Made by a program: the position numbers and the translations under genes. Positions 12,404 to 23,830 of a DNA stretch of 64,000 nt are shown here, one piece after another. The notes beneath the pieces were generated by a model. That model did not search any database and had not been told where the DNA came from. It saw nothing but the letters and a program-made list of their open reading frames with translations. How positions within the stretch are numbered: the stretch's first letter is position 1; the number at the start of each line of letters is the position of its first letter. The stretch is from Syngnathus acus (lineage: Eukaryota; Chordata; Actinopteri; Syngnathiformes; Syngnathidae): positions 3,535,501-3,599,500 of the forward strand of contig NC_051101.1 of the NCBI RefSeq assembly GCF_901709675.1, read 5' to 3'.

Positions 12404-14953
12404 ATGGAGACGATAAGGAAGACTCTGCACGCATTCGTCGTCCTCCTCTCTCTGATCCTCCTTCCCGCGTCATCTGCTTCGGACTTGAATGACTACCACT
12501 CCGCACAACCACGTTTTGTGTGCACGCCCATTCCGGCGGACACCGACCCCGCCTGCTTCCCCACGGCGGGCCTGGGCGCAGGGGGAGCGGGTCACCATCA
12601 AAGCGCGCCTCCTGCCGGCTGGTGGGGAGCGAGTGACGAGGCCAAGACCACCATCCTCCATCTCCGCGAGAGCCTCGTCAGCCAGAAGGAGACCATCCTG
12701 GACCAGAGGGAGACCATCAGGGAGCTGACGGCCAAGCTCGCTCTATGCGAGGGCTTCGCCGGTTCGGCTCACGACGACCAACCGGGTGCGTCCTCGGACC
12801 AGGACTACGGCGATAACCGGGACGGAACCCTCGAACCGCACTCTCTGCATTCTGATGGAGCTGACGGCGCAGAGCATCACGAGGAGGACGTCGTTAAACA
12901 TGTGAACTCGGGCGACGTCATATCCTCACCGGAGCAGATGGAGCGGATGCTGCAGGCGCTCAAGGAGAGACTGGGAAACCTGCAGGTGAGATGGGCACAG
13001 GTGTCAATAGTACTCAAAATTTAAACTGAAGGACAGATACTTGTATCAAAAAGAGACTTAGAAGTTAAAAAAATTAAAAGACCGGCATGCACTGTACTTA
13101 AGTAGAAAAGTCAAATTTGTATAACTGTTTAAAAAAAATAAAAATAATCAACTCAAAAGTAGGCAGCGGAAAACAAACATTTGTGAATTTCTTGAAACGG
13201 TAAAATCTGGACAGTTAGTGGTAGTCAGGGTATATGGCGGCAAAGCACTACCTATGTCTAAATGAAGCTTGAACATGAGATGCCACATAATAGCAAATTT
13301 GCTCTTATTATTTGTTTGTTTGCAGAAAAATCTACTTAGAAAGTATAGTAACGATTCCAGTGAGCACGGTCCACCATTATTTTATTTTGTCATTTTGTGT
13401 AGCTGCGTAGCGATGGCGGGACAAGGGGGGTGGGGTCACGGGTCTAAGATCAGTAGTAATTATGGTGATCTGTCTTGACTGAGGTAATCGGGCCACGCAC
13501 ATGCACAAAGCCTGGATTACCTGACAGGCGAATTCAAGCACAATGAAGCACACAAACACGCACAACACAAACTCCACACAGGATTCAAACCCGAGACCTA
13601 CCATTCTAATCACCTATCCTTGTAATTCCCGAGCAGAAGAGGAACTCATCCCTGACCTACTCCAGCTCTCTGAGGGTGCTTCTGCAGAGGAAGATCGACA
13701 CTCTGGAGGAGCAGCTGCACCCGCACGACCACCAACACCTCGATGACCACGACGACCAGGCCGCCAACCACACTGGACACTTTGACGAGCACAGCGACGA
13801 AAGTCAACAAAGCGGCCATGAGAATAACGAAGCAGACAGTCATGGTCACCTCCCACCGGGAGGACACCACAGTAGCAGCAAATTGGAGAACATGCTCAGC
13901 CAGCTTCAACTGACAGGTACGCAATAGAGGCTAAAATTACTCACAATCGACAGTTAAGTGCAAGTGTGAAAAAAAAGATTACTCAAGTACAAGTAGTCAT
14001 TCAACTTCTTCACTTAGTAAGTAAAAAAATACCAGACGAAGCAAAAGTACCCACACTCTGTTCTTCAGCATGGTTACTTAGCACTAAAAGCAGCAAAGCA
14101 CTACTTTTATCCCAAAATGAAACTCCACATAAAAAATCGACTAACAGAAAATATTTGTTCCTTGATTTTCAGGTTCCAAGAGGAAGAACGAGGCGGGCGG
14201 CTTCCAGCTGAGCTTCCCCATGCGCACCAGCTACATGCACGCGCGCATCAAGCGAACGCTGCCGCGCGACATCTTCGCGCTCACTTTGTGTCTGCGGATT
14301 AAGGCCGGCGCCAGGCCCGCCATGGGGACACCGTTCTCCTATTCGGCGCCAGGCCAGGCCAATGAAGTGGTGCTGATCGAGTGGGGGGACAACAGTGTGG
14401 AGCTGCTCATCGACGACCAGGTGACGGGGTGGTGGGGTAATAGCCACCTGTTCCAATACTTTTGCACAAAATCTGACTAACCTTTCTTGTAGGTCGCGTC
14501 TCTGCCAGTGACGTTGAGTGACGGCACGTGGCATCACGTGTGCGTGACGTGGTCCACGCGGGACGGGCGTTGGGAGGCCTATCAGGACGGTGACCTGCGG
14601 GGGTCCGGGGAGGATCTGGCCCCCTGGCATCCTGTCAGAGCAGGAGGCGTGTTTGTCCTGGGACAGGAACAAGTGAGGACAAACTAATAAGACATTTTTT
14701 AATCTATGGATCTAATCAGTGATGACTTGAATTCTGGTTGCAGGACACTCTAGGTGGCCGTTTCGACGCCACGCAGGCCTTCATGGGGGAGCTGGCCGAC
14801 GTGCAGATGTGGTCCTCCATCCTGAGCGGGGCTGATATCCAGGGCCTGGCATTGTGCGGTAGCCACTTGTCCGGTGATGTCATCTCGTGGTCTGATGTGG
14901 ACATGGAGCTGCACGGGGGAGTGGTGAGGCACCCATTCGAACCCTGTCACTGA
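12404..14953 (+). CDS. Neuronal pentraxin-family secreted protein (NPTX-like)
   Basis: Five coding exons: 12404-12985, 13637-13916, 14173-14420, 14493-14672 and 14744-14953, predicting 499 residues (NPTX1 has about 430). It starts with a signal peptide (VVLLSLILLPASSA). A coiled-coil multimerisation region follows, with SQKETILDQRETIRELTAKL as in NPTX1/2, and a second helical part (LLQRKIDTLEEQL). The C-terminal pentraxin domain (about 288-499) has FPMRTSYMHARIKR, GTPFSYSAPGQANEVVLIEW, the pentraxin signature HHVCVTWST and DTLGGRFDATQAFMGEL. Neuronal pentraxins are secreted and cluster AMPA receptors at excitatory synapses. Exon 2 codes an unusual His/Asp/Glu-rich insert at about 222-275. The exon 2 acceptor is GAGCAG, so a start one codon earlier (13634) is possible. 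Family is certain; orthology to NPTX1, NPTX2 or NPTXR is not. Confidence 0.92.
13545..13628 (-). mobile_element. Possible tRNA-derived SINE head fragment
   Basis: Read on the minus strand, the segment resembles a tRNA-like SINE head, with a B-box-like GGTTTGAATCC followed by TGTGTGGAGTTTG, which also follows the B box in the intact SINE at 56366. It sits just before pentraxin exon 2. No target-site duplication was found. Confidence 0.35.
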
Positions 14954-15474
14954 AAAAGACTCAAGTGGACCAGAATTGATGATGAAAGAAAACACACACA
15001 AACAATACTGTAAATGGGGGTCAAAGACTTTTTAAAAGAGAAGCCTCCAAAATGAGAATCAATGCCTTTAATTTGAAGTTTTTTTGGGGTCAGTCTTTAT
15101 AGCAACCTGAATGGTCAATATTTGAATTTGTGTTAGGTACTCTGACATGTTGTCATGTAGTTCATAATTTAGATAAATAGTTGACTTTGTTGTAACAATT
15201 TGTTGGCAAATTTATTATCGGGAAGATTTCCACGTAAAATACAGCTAAAGAACCAAAGAAATTGTCAGCATTTTGTTATACTAATAATAATGTGATTTTT
15301 TTTCTTTTTTTTTTTAATGTTCTTAAAATGTATTGTAATGTCTCCACCAATCATTTGATTATTATAATCGTGTTTTGGCAAAGCATTGAACTGTGACTGT
15401 ATTGTACTGTATAAAAACATTTTTGTTGTATTATGTCCTCATTTCCTAAATTCATACAATGACGTTAATCACAA

Positions 15475-15480
15475 ATTAAA
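15475..15480 (+). terminator. Candidate polyadenylation signal of the pentraxin gene
   Basis: ATTAAA about 520 bp after the pentraxin stop. It is a common variant signal. Confidence 0.4.
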
Positions 15481-15891
15481 GTGTATGAAGATAAACTGTC
15501 CCAGCTTCCAACAAAATGGCAGCACAAGATATGCTAAGCTAGTATCAGCGCTACAAACAAGCAAATGTTGGCTAGCCACACCTCTTTCAGATTTATTTGT
15601 AATTCAAAATTGCTGTAACACAGAATTTATTGATTTGAAGTTTTATATTTTAAAATTTAACATACCTGTTCAGCAGATAAGACACGGATATTCCAGAAAA
15701 GGTCTGGGGAAGGCTGCAGGAGCCCAACTACAAGATGCTTGACAACTTCTGTGTCTGATAGGTTGTTCTTCGTCAGGCGTGGTGGTTAAAAAAAAGAAAA
15801 TCCACCTACAAAATTCAAAATCTGCAAATTTTAGTCTGCTCAAATGAATCTGAATATGAACACGCATCAATCAACAGTCAATCATCACCTT
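15481..15891. other. Gap between convergent pentraxin and cyth2 transcripts
   Basis: About 400 bp, AT-rich, no gene recognised. Confidence 0.4.
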
Positions 15892-15897
15892 TTTATT
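15892..15897 (-). terminator. Candidate polyadenylation signal of cyth2
   Basis: AATAAA on minus. It would give a 3' UTR of about 1.75 kb (15892-17654). That stretch is mostly AT-rich non-coding sequence. Confidence 0.4.
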
Positions 15898-17654
15898 GTT
15901 ACACAGTTGTTTACTGGCACCAATGTGTGTGTGGTATGCGCCATTTGCTACATTTACATCATGTCTAGCTTTGTCTTCACCTTGCCATAAGTAAATAAAT
16001 AAATAGAAAATAAAGACATTATTTTTCAGAAAGAGGTGGCTCAGAAACAAGAGAGTTTCGGTGTGCACTGTTTGCAACATTTTGCTGTTCTGAATCACTG
16101 TTGTTTTGTTTTTTGGCAACTTTGCACTTCAAGAATTCCCAGAAGGTCGAGAAAGCCCGCAGGCAATCACGCAGAAGCACTAACGGAACTGACGGAAGGC
16201 CGGGCCTCTCTAAGCTTTGGGAGAGAAACGACTAACATAAAGGCAACTCACAAGGTTTTTTGTTCATCAGCTTGGCCGCCGCGACGGCTGTTAAGGTCCA
16301 AATACGATCGGCGTCATTATTCAGCTTCATGCTACTTGATTTAATGAAGAACAAAAAGAACAGCATGAAGGTTGTGAACTGCTGAGGTTTGAACCGAGCA
16401 GATAATTGCGTTTCATATTGCAATGTGCAGTGGCGAGTCTGGTTTTAAAGTCTTACAAAATATGCTGAATAATTGAAGGAAAGTTTGTTTTTTAATAACA
16501 CTTCCTCTGAGTTTGGCCTGCATATGGTTCCCCAGCCTTGCTCTGGTGAGCCAGTTCACCGACGCACATCAGCCGCAACAACGGGTAAAGTGCCATTAAA
16601 AAAAAAAAGGTACTTCTAGTTTTCTTACAGTCTACAAAAATCATCAACACGTCAGATCCGATTCATCTAAAACAAGAACGCGTTTTACCTGGATGGATCG
16701 GCGGACATTTTGTGTTCGGTGGACACTGGGAAGCGAAGGAAGGAACGCGAGGAAAAGTGTCGAATGATTTCATGGACGCTTGTGCTTCACCAGGCTAAGC
16801 GACAAATATTCTGCCGACTCTTCTTCTAGGCAACGAGGCACATGCTACAGACTTCTTGACGACTTCACGCCTGTCAACATGCACTCCAAACAGTAGCTCG
16901 TACAAAACGGGAACAATAAATTAAACATGGTCTCTACAAGTGAGCAATAAACAAATAATGCTAACATCTATTTACAAGAACCAAAAAGGAAAAAAAATAG
17001 TCGTACACAGTCATGAGCTGCCTTTGACAAGAGGCCAGTTGAGGAGGATGTCAAAATGTCATGTCTTCATCTATTTGTCAATATTGTAGGCTGGTGTAAA
17101 GCTGGAATGTGGAAGGGAGGGAGGGGCGTTTTGAGTTTTTGGATATACAGTGTTCCCCCTACCATAAATTACTTTTTAAAATAAACCTATCTGCTGTTAT
17201 CCACTTCTTGGTGCCTTTTCTGAAAAGTCATAAGATGTCACATGATAGTGTCAAAGCACTGTCTAATAGAAAAGTAGTGCTTTGGCACCATTTTGTGGCT
17301 GAAGCTCCTCCTGTCACTTCAGCACAGTTCCTTGACACCACAGGATGGCGCCAAAGCAAGCCATTCATGTAACGAAAAAGCTTTGTCTCAGCCTTGTGGC
17401 ATCTTAGGGCGTTTCAGAGGACAAAAAAGAGAGGACAAATGAATTGCACGCACTTGGGGAAACTCTGTATATGAGGAGCATTTGTGGCTTTGACATATGG
17501 GGCGTTTTCATAGAGTTCCTCAGAGGTGTTTAGAGGACGGCATGACGGGCCGCAAGTATGTTCAACATGGCGGCCACTGCGATAAAGAGTAGTGTGGAGG
17601 AAGGAAGATGAGGATTTAAAAAAAAAAAAAGAGAGGAAGGGCGGCGGTAATACT

Positions 17655-20600
17655 CTAGGGCTGCTCTTCTTTCTTCTTCAGCGATATACGTTTCTTCCTG
17701 GCGGCGAGCATTTCATAGAATGGGTCCACGCTGACTGCAGATCTGACGTGACACACCAAAAATAAATTAGGAAATATTTCCCTCCCGAGTGAATCTACAA
17801 AATAGGAAATTTTCCCTTAAAATAAATTCAGCTATCTTCTGTGATCTAATTTCTAGCAGTACACCAAGAGACAATCTGCATTCTTTTGCATTTTGCTGCC
17901 GTACTTGATACTGTGGATCCACTCATCCTTCTCCTCGGGCGTGGGGGCGGAGATGCGGTACACATTGTGGTTCCCCTCCACCACCCGGCCGTCCGCTTCA
18001 GTCTTGCATGCCTTGATCAGCTGACCGCGGTTGTTGGGGATGTACAACTCGAAGCAGTTCTGTTGGGACCAGACGACAGCGGCTGGGTCATGAATGCTTG
18101 ATTTTACACGGCAGATCCAAGTAACCAATAAATGTAATGCTTATATCACGTCATAAAAAATTTTTTTCCATCTATGAATGACAATATATTGCTTAATGGT
18201 TGTTCTATTGGTATCCAACACGTTTCAATTATTTCATCCATATGTAACAGCTCTACTTTCATTAGTTTGTTTTTTTAAAGTTCCACAGTCATTCCAATTG
18301 TGCGGCTCGACTGCATAAAAAAAAATTGTAATTGTGCCAAGCATGCGAGACAAAATCCAGTCTAGGCAAAACAAACAATGAGCCGTGTGGAATGCAATCT
18401 TACAGGTTTGCGTGGGTCCTCCACCTCACGGATGCTGAGGTTCTCCAAGGGGATGATGCCTCGAGGTTCTTTGTCCTGTTGGTTCGAGCACACACACAAA
18501 CACGCGCTCACTTAAGAGCACAGTTGGGACAGCAACGTGTACGACCATAAAAAAATAAAAACAACCTCACACAAGCCATCAGTAAATATGTCGCCTCGTA
18601 TGGGCTTTGGGATTATTTTAAGCAGTGCACAATCCACCCGACCAGTTCTATTTCTAAAGTGTTCAAAACATTTGGATGTCAGAATCTTTTCATAGCGTAA
18701 CTCCAAAAGGAGCTCCAACCGATTGTTGCCTGCATACAAATCGCCTTTTTTTTTTAACACACTAGATTCCATTCGTGAAGTGTGCCGACTTACTGTTGTG
18801 TATTCAAAGTAGTAGAGACAGTTGTCCGTGAGGATGAACCATCGCCTCTTCCAGGTTTTCACTCGTCCCCCTGAAAGCAAGCGCTGAGAGTCACACGCCG
18901 TGGCCCGCGCTAAGCGCTCACCTTCTAGCTAGCTACCTTCCCATGCACCACAACGAGAACTTGCGTCAGTACATACCTCCTGAGAAAACAAGCAGCGGCA
19001 GCGGAAGGCGGAAATCGCAGGGGAAGAAGCGGAAGACGAATTTATTTAGAGGGCGACCAGAGAGGAAGAGAGAGAGGAGGACACGATACATTAGTGACAC
19101 ACATGACAAGCCCCCGCCATGCCATGCAACAACAGCTCCACAGCGTGCCCCTCGTGGCCATTTTGTCGTCGGGCGGACAGATGCAGACCCACCCAACCAG
19201 CACAAAAAAAAAAACTTGGATGAGAACAGCAAACTTTCCGACATCGAGAGTTGGATTTGTGAGAGGCGTCGCTCTCACCGAGCTTGAGCAGCCAGCCCTC
19301 TCTGTCGGGGTTGAAGAAGGTGTGCGTCAGGTCGTTGCCGTCGTCCTCGGGGATCTTAAAGGGCTCATTTTTTATGCTTTCGTACAGGTTCTGGGGTGAG
19401 GAGGGAAGAATCGCGTCAGAGTGCCGCTTGGACGTTCACGCCGTCATTAAGCGTACTCGCAGCAGGTCCTCGGGTAGGTCCCCTCCGTCGTTGATGCCGC
19501 GGTTCATGGAGATGAAGCGCTCCAGGCCCGGTTTGTCCCTCACGTTGGGGTTGTGGAGGCTGGTATTAAGCATGATGATGGCGAACGAAAGCACGTAACA
19601 CGTGTCTGCAAACAGTGGCAAGTTCGGTCACAGTTTTTTCTTCTTCATTACTTTAGAAATGAGAGGAAATGAATCATCAAAATGCTGTGCGTGTGAGTAT
19701 GCACCAGTGCTCTGGAAGACGCCGGGGTTACAACGACAATATCTCTGAGCAAAGGCTTCCATCATTCTGTCAATCTTCTGGGCTTCACCGGGCAGACGAA
19801 AACTCCACAAAAATTGCCTGCAAACATGTCAGTTACCACAGCATACATTTAAAATGCAGCTTTTTGTGCATCATAGACCAAATGGCAGCTTGTACTAAGT
19901 TTATCATTGAATCGTCTCGATTGTGAAATGGCATTCATTTGGGGGAGGTGCGCATGGCATGCGAGAGTTTGGTACTTTCCATTACGCCGAATCTTTGTCT
20001 GGCTTCGTGTGCCAGGATCCCAAGCCAGACACTTAATGAGTTTTCATTTTTAAAAGTTGACGCTGACTTACCTGAGGGCCTGGACCAGGTTAAGATCTGT
20101 GAACTCGTGCAGGTCAACGAAAGCCTGGAGGACTTTGATGTTGAAGTCGTCCCTGCAGCAGAGCAGTGACAGAAGCATTAAAAAAAAGGGATTGAATGAG
20201 ATGAAGACTCAGAGTAGATTAAAATGGGTCACCTTTCCCCGAGGTAATCGCCGATGGCCGTCTTGTTGAGGCCTTCTCCTTTGTAAAGGAACTGAGCGAT
20301 GTCCTCCGGAGTGTGTCTGAGCAGCTCATTCTCCACAAGAAATACGATGCCCTGTGAAGCCAAACACGCACTTTGTTGCCATCCAAGCTCCCATGAAGAG
20401 TCTACAAGCAATATTTGAACTTTCCTACCTTTTTGGGATCCATGTTAAATTTCTTCCTTCCCATTGCAACATGCCTATTTTTCTGAAGGGTTTTACTGCA
20501 CAATGGACAGAAGATAAGGTGCGATTACTACTATAAAAAGACGTACACAGTGGAACATATCACATTAAAGGTCCAACAATTAGAAGTCCTTATGTAATAA

Positions 20601-21819
20601 TGTCAAAATATGAACAGATTGGATATTAGCCAGCATCCTCATGTGGATTGTGTTGAACCTTGGCTGTTCCACTGTATTAAAAATGTCAATAACAATAGGT
20701 GGCGTGCATTAAAGCATGGTTCTATTCACATGTGAGCAGATGACATTACTAAAATTGCTTGAACCATTGTTTCCTTATGTGCAACAATAATGTTCACTCC
20801 TCACCTGCCCTCCGTGCTGGCCTCAAGCCCTTCCACCTCCAAAATGGCCTCCCTGAGCTCCTCGCGGAGCCTTTGAATTTCCAGCAGCAGGACCCCCTTC
20901 CTCCTGCGGATGTCCTCCAGCTCCGAGCGCTCCTCTGGGCTCAGGTCTACTGGGACTACGGGTGTGGGGGTGAAGCAGAGAAGAATGAGCCTGTTAGTTC
21001 TGCCGCTGTGAATACGACAAACACAGCTCTGACAATATAAAAGGGGGGGAGCTCTTTATTAGCTTAAAATAAATCACCAAGGGCATTGTTACTCACATTG
21101 GGGATGACAGATTAGTGCCATTGTAATCACAAAACAAAAAAGAGAGTGGGGAAACAACTGCATAGGCTAGAGGGCAAAATTAAATTTCAAAATTTCTTTT
21201 CTATCCTATACCCTGTTCAAGATTACTTCTCTGGCTACTTCAGTTTCCCACAACTTCACAAAAACGTGTTCTTGAAAACCTTTCAATTAAGTGTGACTGT
21301 TTTATTAACCTTGTGAGGATAACTGTTGCTAAGCACAGATTTGAATCCACAATCACTAGTTCACCATGCTGGAAGTAACACCAGGATAAAACCAAAACAG
21401 AAAATTTGACCCCCACCCCACCCCCAAAAAACCACGCCCACACCCTGGATCCTACACAATAATAACACGCGGTTCTTAACAGATTAGAAGTATTTTAAAA
21501 GAATAAGACGCTGTGGAACGCGAATCCCACTGGCGCTGTTAAATGTCCACCAGCACCGGCCTTACCTGAAACACTAACCGAATCGATCGATAGGAAGCTA
21601 ACGTCTGCGTCAGTCCAACTGTGCCTCAGAGAGATAGTGCTGTATTATTTTAGCAAACTTATACGAACATTAACTGCTCATTTATGTTTAACTATGTATC
21701 AAACGGCTTCATTGTCACACCGAATCTAATAATAAAACGAAAAGCGATAAGGGTTAGCCGCCGCTAGCTTAACGATAACGTCTCCACTTAAGTCACTTAC
21801 TGTAGTCCAAGTCATCCAT
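17655..21819 (-). CDS. cyth2: Cytohesin-2 (ARNO), Arf guanine nucleotide exchange factor
   Basis: Coding exons 5' to 3': 21801-21819, 20805-20955, 20429-20495, 20233-20351, 20072-20152, 19705-19817, 19457-19605, 19279-19390, optional 18977-18979, 18794-18870, 18404-18475, 17905-18059 and 17655-17742. This gives 400 residues without the microexon, the same as human CYTH2. Order: N-terminal coiled coil, Sec7 domain with the catalytic glutamate in [20 protein letters not shown] domain ([20 protein letters not shown]) and a basic tail ([19 protein letters not shown]). Cytohesins load GTP on Arf1/Arf6 at the plasma membrane after PH binding to phosphoinositides. CYTH2 is favoured over CYTH1 by [26 protein letters not shown] and [10 protein letters not shown]. 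The first exon codes only MDDLDY. The CpG-containing stretch 21820-22050 is the likely promoter. Confidence 0.95.
18977..18979 (-). other. Three-nucleotide microexon (GAG) of cyth2
   Basis: On the minus strand the bases GAG sit between a good acceptor (TTGTTTTCTCAG) and a good donor (GTATGT), in the intron separating LLKLG from GRVKTW. Including it turns GG|GGA into GGA GGG GGA, that is a di-Gly loop into a tri-Gly loop in the PH domain. This matches the known alternatively used 3-bp exon of mammalian cytohesins, which changes phosphoinositide preference. Confidence 0.8.
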
Positions 21820-22245
21820 TTTCGGCGCTTTGCTTTTAGGCATAAATATTTCCGAGTCGACTGTCATTCAATAGCAGAAAATGTGGATATATATACAAAT
21901 ATATCCACAGAAGTGAAAGGAAAGGAGGGGAGGGGGAACACGACTCCTAGTGGTTTCGATACGTCGGCCCGGAGACAAAGAAAGTGCCCACACCGGAAGC
22001 GATGTGTTGTGATCGAAGATAGTGTTTCCGGTCAGCGTGTTCTATTTTTCAAACTAACTGTTTTTATTTGGATAATAAAATGTTTCCGGTCAGCAATGTC
22101 TTTTTCAAAAATGTAACATTTTACAATATTTTTTATAAAAACGACAAATAGTAAAAGACAATTGCGTGACATTGCAGTAGTTAAACCAACATAGTTGTCG
22201 ATAACATCAGGTGCAAAATAATGTCAATACAGTTTTTAAGTTACA

Positions 22246-22251
22246 TTTATT
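22246..22251 (-). terminator. Candidate polyadenylation signal of sphk2
   Basis: AATAAA on minus. It implies a 3' UTR of about 1.6 kb from 23830. The stretch 22252-23830 is AT-rich with no other supported gene. It lies only a few hundred bases upstream of the cyth2 start region. Confidence 0.4.
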
Positions 22252-23830
22252 GAAAACATTGACAACTATGAACTGTACACCATAATCATATATTTTCTTC
22301 CATCATTTTAGTAATAAATGCAATTTCCTTACAAGGAGGGCCACTATAGATGCCTGGACATTTAAACGCCACATCCATTTCATTTGTTCAGTTCCAACAT
22401 ACACAGAAGGTAGAACCTGCCGTTTTTCGATCCTGTACATTTTGGCAACAAATCTAAATTGTGATATTCTTCTACGTGGCGGTGTTATAAACCTAGACTG
22501 CTCCGCCATTGTGGTAGACTGTGTGTGTAAAAAAAAAAAAAAAAGAAAGAAAATAGCAGCCTGGTGAGCAGTTATAAATTGTAGTCCACTTTTTTTGTCA
22601 TCATGTTTGAACAAGATTTTCAACAGGATTGTAATACAAAGGCATTGATATCTCCAGGCATGACCAGGACATGCGCTGTGCTGACAAGGGACCCAAACAG
22701 TTCACACACCATCTCCACTGATTGATACAGTGCACATGCTATTGATTTGACCAATTTATCAGCAGGTCTCAAAATAAGATTAACACAAAGCAGGTAATCA
22801 TTTCTCACTCACTATTGTTCCGATTCCACCAAAATATCTGTGAGGTCACTTAAGGCAAAGACATGATTTCAGTTGTCAACGCTCAGTCAAATTCAGTCTC
22901 CATCAAGTCCTATTGTGATTTTAAGTTTGTTTCTACATTCAACTTTCCCAGCTAAAAAAAAATAAAACAAACGGACCAATGTAATCCCTTTCACAGGAAT
23001 CATTTATAGTAGTATAGTTCTAAGGTACTTTTACTAGTGCTTTCCTCTTTTTCTTCTTGGCTGCAAATGATTAAAAGCATCCAAGTGTGCATTCTAGTGT
23101 TGTGATTTTAGCCCCGTTCACACCGGCTCTAAAAGACCCCCCACCACCACCACACAATTTTTAACGTTGCGGTTCTGTATAAACAATATTGTTTTTGGAG
23201 TTGTGCGTAATAAGTGGATGAATGCCTTCTGTTTCAGCTCCGTGTGAAAGAGGCTTTTGCGTGCTGCGCTAACTTAATAAACATAAAATGCACTCCAGAG
23301 GATTATTGAGTGCCATGAAATGTAGACATCAAATACTGTTGAGGCTAAAGTAAGTGAAATGAACTTTGTTAACCACTGAAGCTCTAACCTTGTATAGTGT
23401 CGTTTTGCAAAGTCAATTTTTTCCCTGTAAGGCAAAATACTGGTAGTGCTTCTGAGCATGCATACTATCGCGTATACACGCACCCGCATCATGCACTGTC
23501 CGCGCCCAAAAAAAATAAAAATCAACAGACATTCGATTGTTCTTCCCTCGTATTCCAGGCTGTGCGGTTTTCATGCGTCTGCGGGGTTCGCTTGGCGTAA
23601 TCCCGCCGATGTGCAACGCGGTGCAGTTTTCATCCATTTTCTAAAACAAAACAAAACTATCAATCCCTGCATTCCTGCTCTAATGATGCATGGCTCGGTA
23701 AGGTTCTCCCTTTGACCCTCAAACTGTTTTTGTGCAATCCAGGTTAGTTCAGAATCAGAGCATACGTGGCAACAGGTTTGACATAATTCAGAAGTGAGTG
23801 TTTAGTAATCAGCTTCAACCAATCCCTGAT

